7,023 bases of DNA from positions 1 through 7,023 of the forward strand of contig CAKQEE010000057.1 of NCBI GenBank assembly GCA_934230055.1, read 5' to 3'. Source of the stretch: an uncultured Clostridia bacterium (GTDB lineage: Bacteria; Bacillota; Clostridia; Christensenellales; Borkfalkiaceae). This document shows positions 5,056-7,023 of this stretch, piece after piece. The position numbers were made by a program, and so were the translations under genes. Numbering within the stretch: position 1 is the stretch's first letter; every line of letters starts with the position of its first letter. The notes below the pieces were generated by a model. It made no database searches and was not told the origin of the DNA. It saw only the letters and a list, made by a program, of their open reading frames with translations.

Positions 5056-7023
5056 TTAAGTAGCCGTTCGGAAAACGTCGGTAATCTTGGGATTCGCGGC
5101 GATTTTGTTTATAAGCCTGTCTAGTTCGTCCTTGCCGTTTAAGCGGATATTGAAATCCACTATCACCTGTCCCGTTTTGGAATCCGTTCTGCCGTTCGTG
5201 GAAACTATTTCGAGTTTAAGCTCCGCCACCGCCGCCGCAACTTCCGTTAAAATCTGCGCCTGCGTGTTGCCTATAACCTTTATACCCGCGTTGTATACGC
5301 TTGCCGCCTTATCCAGCCAACTGACTTCTATAAGCCTTTCGGGTTCGGCGTTTTTAAGGTTCGGGCAATCTTTCCTATGCACCGTTACCCCGTGTCCGCG
5401 GGAGATAAAGCCGACGATAGCGTCGCCGGGGACGGGATTGCAACAGCCCGCAAACCGCACGAGTATGCCCGTCATATTCTTTACTTTTACGCTGCTCGAC
5501 TTTTCGGGGCGCATAGAAAAGTATTTGGTGATTTCCTGCTTCGGCTGTTTTTTGCGGTAAAAATCGAGAAGCTTTACTATAACCTGATTAACGCTTACCG
5601 CGCCGTAGCCGATGGAAGCGAACATTTCTTCCTGACTGTTAAAAGACATTTTGGAAGAAAGCACCAAAAACGATTCTTCGGTAAGAAGTTCCGAAAGCTT
5701 GTAGCCACGGCGTTTTGCCTCGTCCTCCAACATGGTTTTGCCCGTTTTGGCGTTTTCGCTTTTCATCACGCGTTTGAAAAACTGGCGAATTTTTACGCGC
5801 GCGCTGGGATTTTTTACTATTTTAAGCCAATCCCAGGAAGGTCCTTTGGAGTGCGGGGAAGTGATGATTTCCACCACGTCGCCGACTTTTAACGTGCTGT
5901 TTAACGGCACCATTTTGCCGTTTACCTTCGCGCCGACGCACTTGTCGCCGACGGCGGAGTGAATACTGTATGCAAAGTCTATGGGGGTGGCGTCCTTCGG
6001 CAGGCTTTTAACGTCTCCGTTCGGGGTGAACACAAGCACCTCCGAACTATATAAATCGCCTTTTAAGGAGGTTAAAAATTCTTTGCTGTCCTTTAAACCG
6101 CCCTGCCATTCCATAACTTCCCTTATCCAAGAAAGTCTTTCGTCAAGGTCGTCGCCCTCTTTCTTTTCTTTATATTTCCAGTGCGCCGCGATACCGTATT
6201 CGGCGGCGTGGTTCATTTCGTAAGTTCTTATCTGAATTTCAAAGATTCTGCCGTAGTTAGTTACGACGGTCGTGTGAAGAGAACGGTAAAGATTCGGCTT
6301 CGGCGTGGCTATATAGTCCTTTATGCGCCCCGGCACGGGCTTCCATTTATTATGGATTTTACCGAGAATTTCGTAACACTCGTCCACCGTGTCCACGATA
6401 ACCCTTATCGCCACCGTGTCGTAAATCTGGTCGAGCGTTTTGCCCTTTTCCTTCATTTTGCGATAAATGCTGTAAAGATGCTTTCTTCTGCCGAAAACCT
6501 CCCCCGCGATGTGAGAATCGTCCATCATCTTGCGCACGTCCGCGATAACGTGGTCTATAAATTCCACGCTCGCCTTAAAGCGTTTGTCAAGCTCGGTGGA
6601 AATGTATTCGTAAAAATCGGGTTCTAGATATTTAAGGCATAAATCTTCTAATTCGCACTTGATTTGCGATATGCCCAGCCTTCCCGCAAGCGGCGCGTAA
6701 ATTTCCAGAGTTTCCCGCGCCATACGCTGCTGGCGTTCCACAGAAAGGAAGTTGAGCGAACGCATATTGTGCAGTCTGTCCGCAAGCTTTATAATGATAA
6801 CTCTTATATCCTTCGCCATCGCGACGAAAAGCTTGCGGAAGTTTTCCGCCTGCTCCTCTTCCTGCGAGGTAAACTCTATCCTTTCGAGCTTGGTTACACC
6901 CTGAACGAGCTGTAAAACCTCTTCGCCGAACTCTTTTTTTATATCGCCCTCGGAAACGGGGGTATCCTCTATCACGTCATGCAGAAAAGCCGCCGCAACG
7001 GTAGCCGCGTCAAGCCCCAGATC
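5056..7023 (-). CDS. relA: Bifunctional (p)ppGpp synthetase/hydrolase, RelA/SpoT family (5' end outside window)
   Basis: This long RSH enzyme transfers pyrophosphate from ATP to GDP/GTP to make (p)ppGpp and can hydrolyse it again, setting the stringent response. 655 residues are visible; the frame stays open to the window edge, so roughly 70-90 N-terminal residues are probably missing compared with family length. Visible residues in order: the HD hydrolase domain with HDVIEDT (15-21) and RLHN (83-86); the synthetase domain with the RRK...SIYRKMKEKG segment (about 179-194), RIKD (233-236), YRSLHTT (246-252) and EIQIRT (262-267); a TGS domain (about 328-388); a Cys-rich zinc-finger-like segment with GCCNP (Cys527, Cys528), His549 and Cys553; and a C-terminal ACT/RRM domain (about 578-655). 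The RxKD signature is the form found in bifunctional Rel, whereas monofunctional E. coli RelA has an acidic version. The visible hydrolase residues are intact, so both activities are likely. The GTG at 6975 encodes an internal valine (LHD-V-IEDT), not a start. It heads the operon with the hydrolase gene 15 bases downstream. Confidence 0.96.
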   Translation of the reverse strand, partial: DLGLDAATVAAAFLHDVIEDTPVSEGDIKKEFGEEVLQLVQGVTKLERIEFTSQEEEQAENFRKLFVAMAKDIRVIIIKLADRLHNMRSLNFLSVERQQRMARETLEIYAPLAGRLGISQIKCELEDLCLKYLEPDFYEYISTELDKRFKASVEFIDHVIADVRKMMDDSHIAGEVFGRRKHLYSIYRKMKEKGKTLDQIYDTVAIRVIVDTVDECYEILGKIHNKWKPVPGRIKDYIATPKPNLYRSLHTTVVTNYGRIFEIQIRTYEMNHAAEYGIAAHWKYKEKKEGDDLDERLSWIREVMEWQGGLKDSKEFLTSLKGDLYSSEVLVFTPNGDVKSLPKDATPIDFAYSIHSAVGDKCVGAKVNGKMVPLNSTLKVGDVVEIITSPHSKGPSWDWLKIVKNPSARVKIRQFFKRVMKSENAKTGKTMLEDEAKRRGYKLSELLTEESFLVLSSKMSFNSQEEMFASIGYGAVSVNQVIVKLLDFYRKKQPKQEITKYFSMRPEKSSSVKVKNMTGILVRFAGCCNPVPGDAIVGFISRGHGVTVHRKDCPNLKNAEPERLIEVSWLDKAASVYNAGIKVIGNTQAQILTEVAAAVAELKLEIVSTNGRTDSKTGQVIVDFNIRLNGKDELDRLINKIAANPKITDVFRTAT

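Noticed and set aside
6973..6975. GTG at 6975 as the start of relA
   Set aside because: The frame stays open to the window edge and encodes conserved HD-domain sequence (LGLDAATVAAAFLHD) upstream, so the GTG is an internal valine codon.
1..7023. A new defence, mobile or biosynthetic system
   Set aside because: All five genes are recognised core housekeeping families with intact motifs, and no transposase, integrase, toxin, CRISPR repeat or secretion-like gene is visible on either strand.

Overview
The window looks like a chromosomal housekeeping segment from an anaerobic Firmicute of the Clostridia type. The evidence is the relA / MBL hydrolase / hemZ gene order, a HemZ-family (not HemN/HemW-type) radical SAM protein, strong AGGAGG-type ribosome binding sites and rpsO next to pnp. 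This placement is inferred from gene content and cannot be taken to genus. All five protein genes lie on the minus strand, so transcription runs from high to low coordinates.

Layout in transcription order: (1) 7023-5056, a long RelA/SpoT-type (p)ppGpp synthetase/hydrolase whose N-terminus lies outside the window. (2) 5040-4414, a small glyoxalase-II-like metallo-beta-lactamase-fold hydrolase. (3) 4433-3042, HemZ, overlapping the previous gene by 20 bases. These three form one tight operon. (4) 3041-2770, an intergenic region with a GC-rich dyad just past hemZ, a run of helically phased A-tracts, a near-consensus sigma-70 promoter and a hairpin-forming leader for rpsO. (5) 2769-2506, rpsO (ribosomal protein S15), closed by a strong intrinsic terminator. 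(6) 2505-2179, a 327-base region without a convincing gene: the terminator, then a leader containing direct repeats and a perfect 14-bp palindrome. (7) 2178-85, pnp (polynucleotide phosphorylase). (8) 84-1, a GC-rich stretch with a small inverted repeat, cut by the window edge.

The genes join stringent-response signalling with translation and RNA turnover. Rel makes and degrades (p)ppGpp, S15 is an early-binding 30S protein, and PNPase degrades RNA from the 3' end. rpsO-pnp adjacency is widely conserved in bacteria, and both genes are autoregulated through their mRNA leaders in the species where this was studied.

I see no mobile element, CRISPR array, phage gene or tRNA/rRNA, and no evidence of a new multi-gene system. 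The most interesting parts are non-coding: the structured rpsO leader, which could be an S15-responsive element; the curved-DNA-like sequence upstream of its promoter; the repeat-rich pnp leader; and the GC-rich element after pnp.
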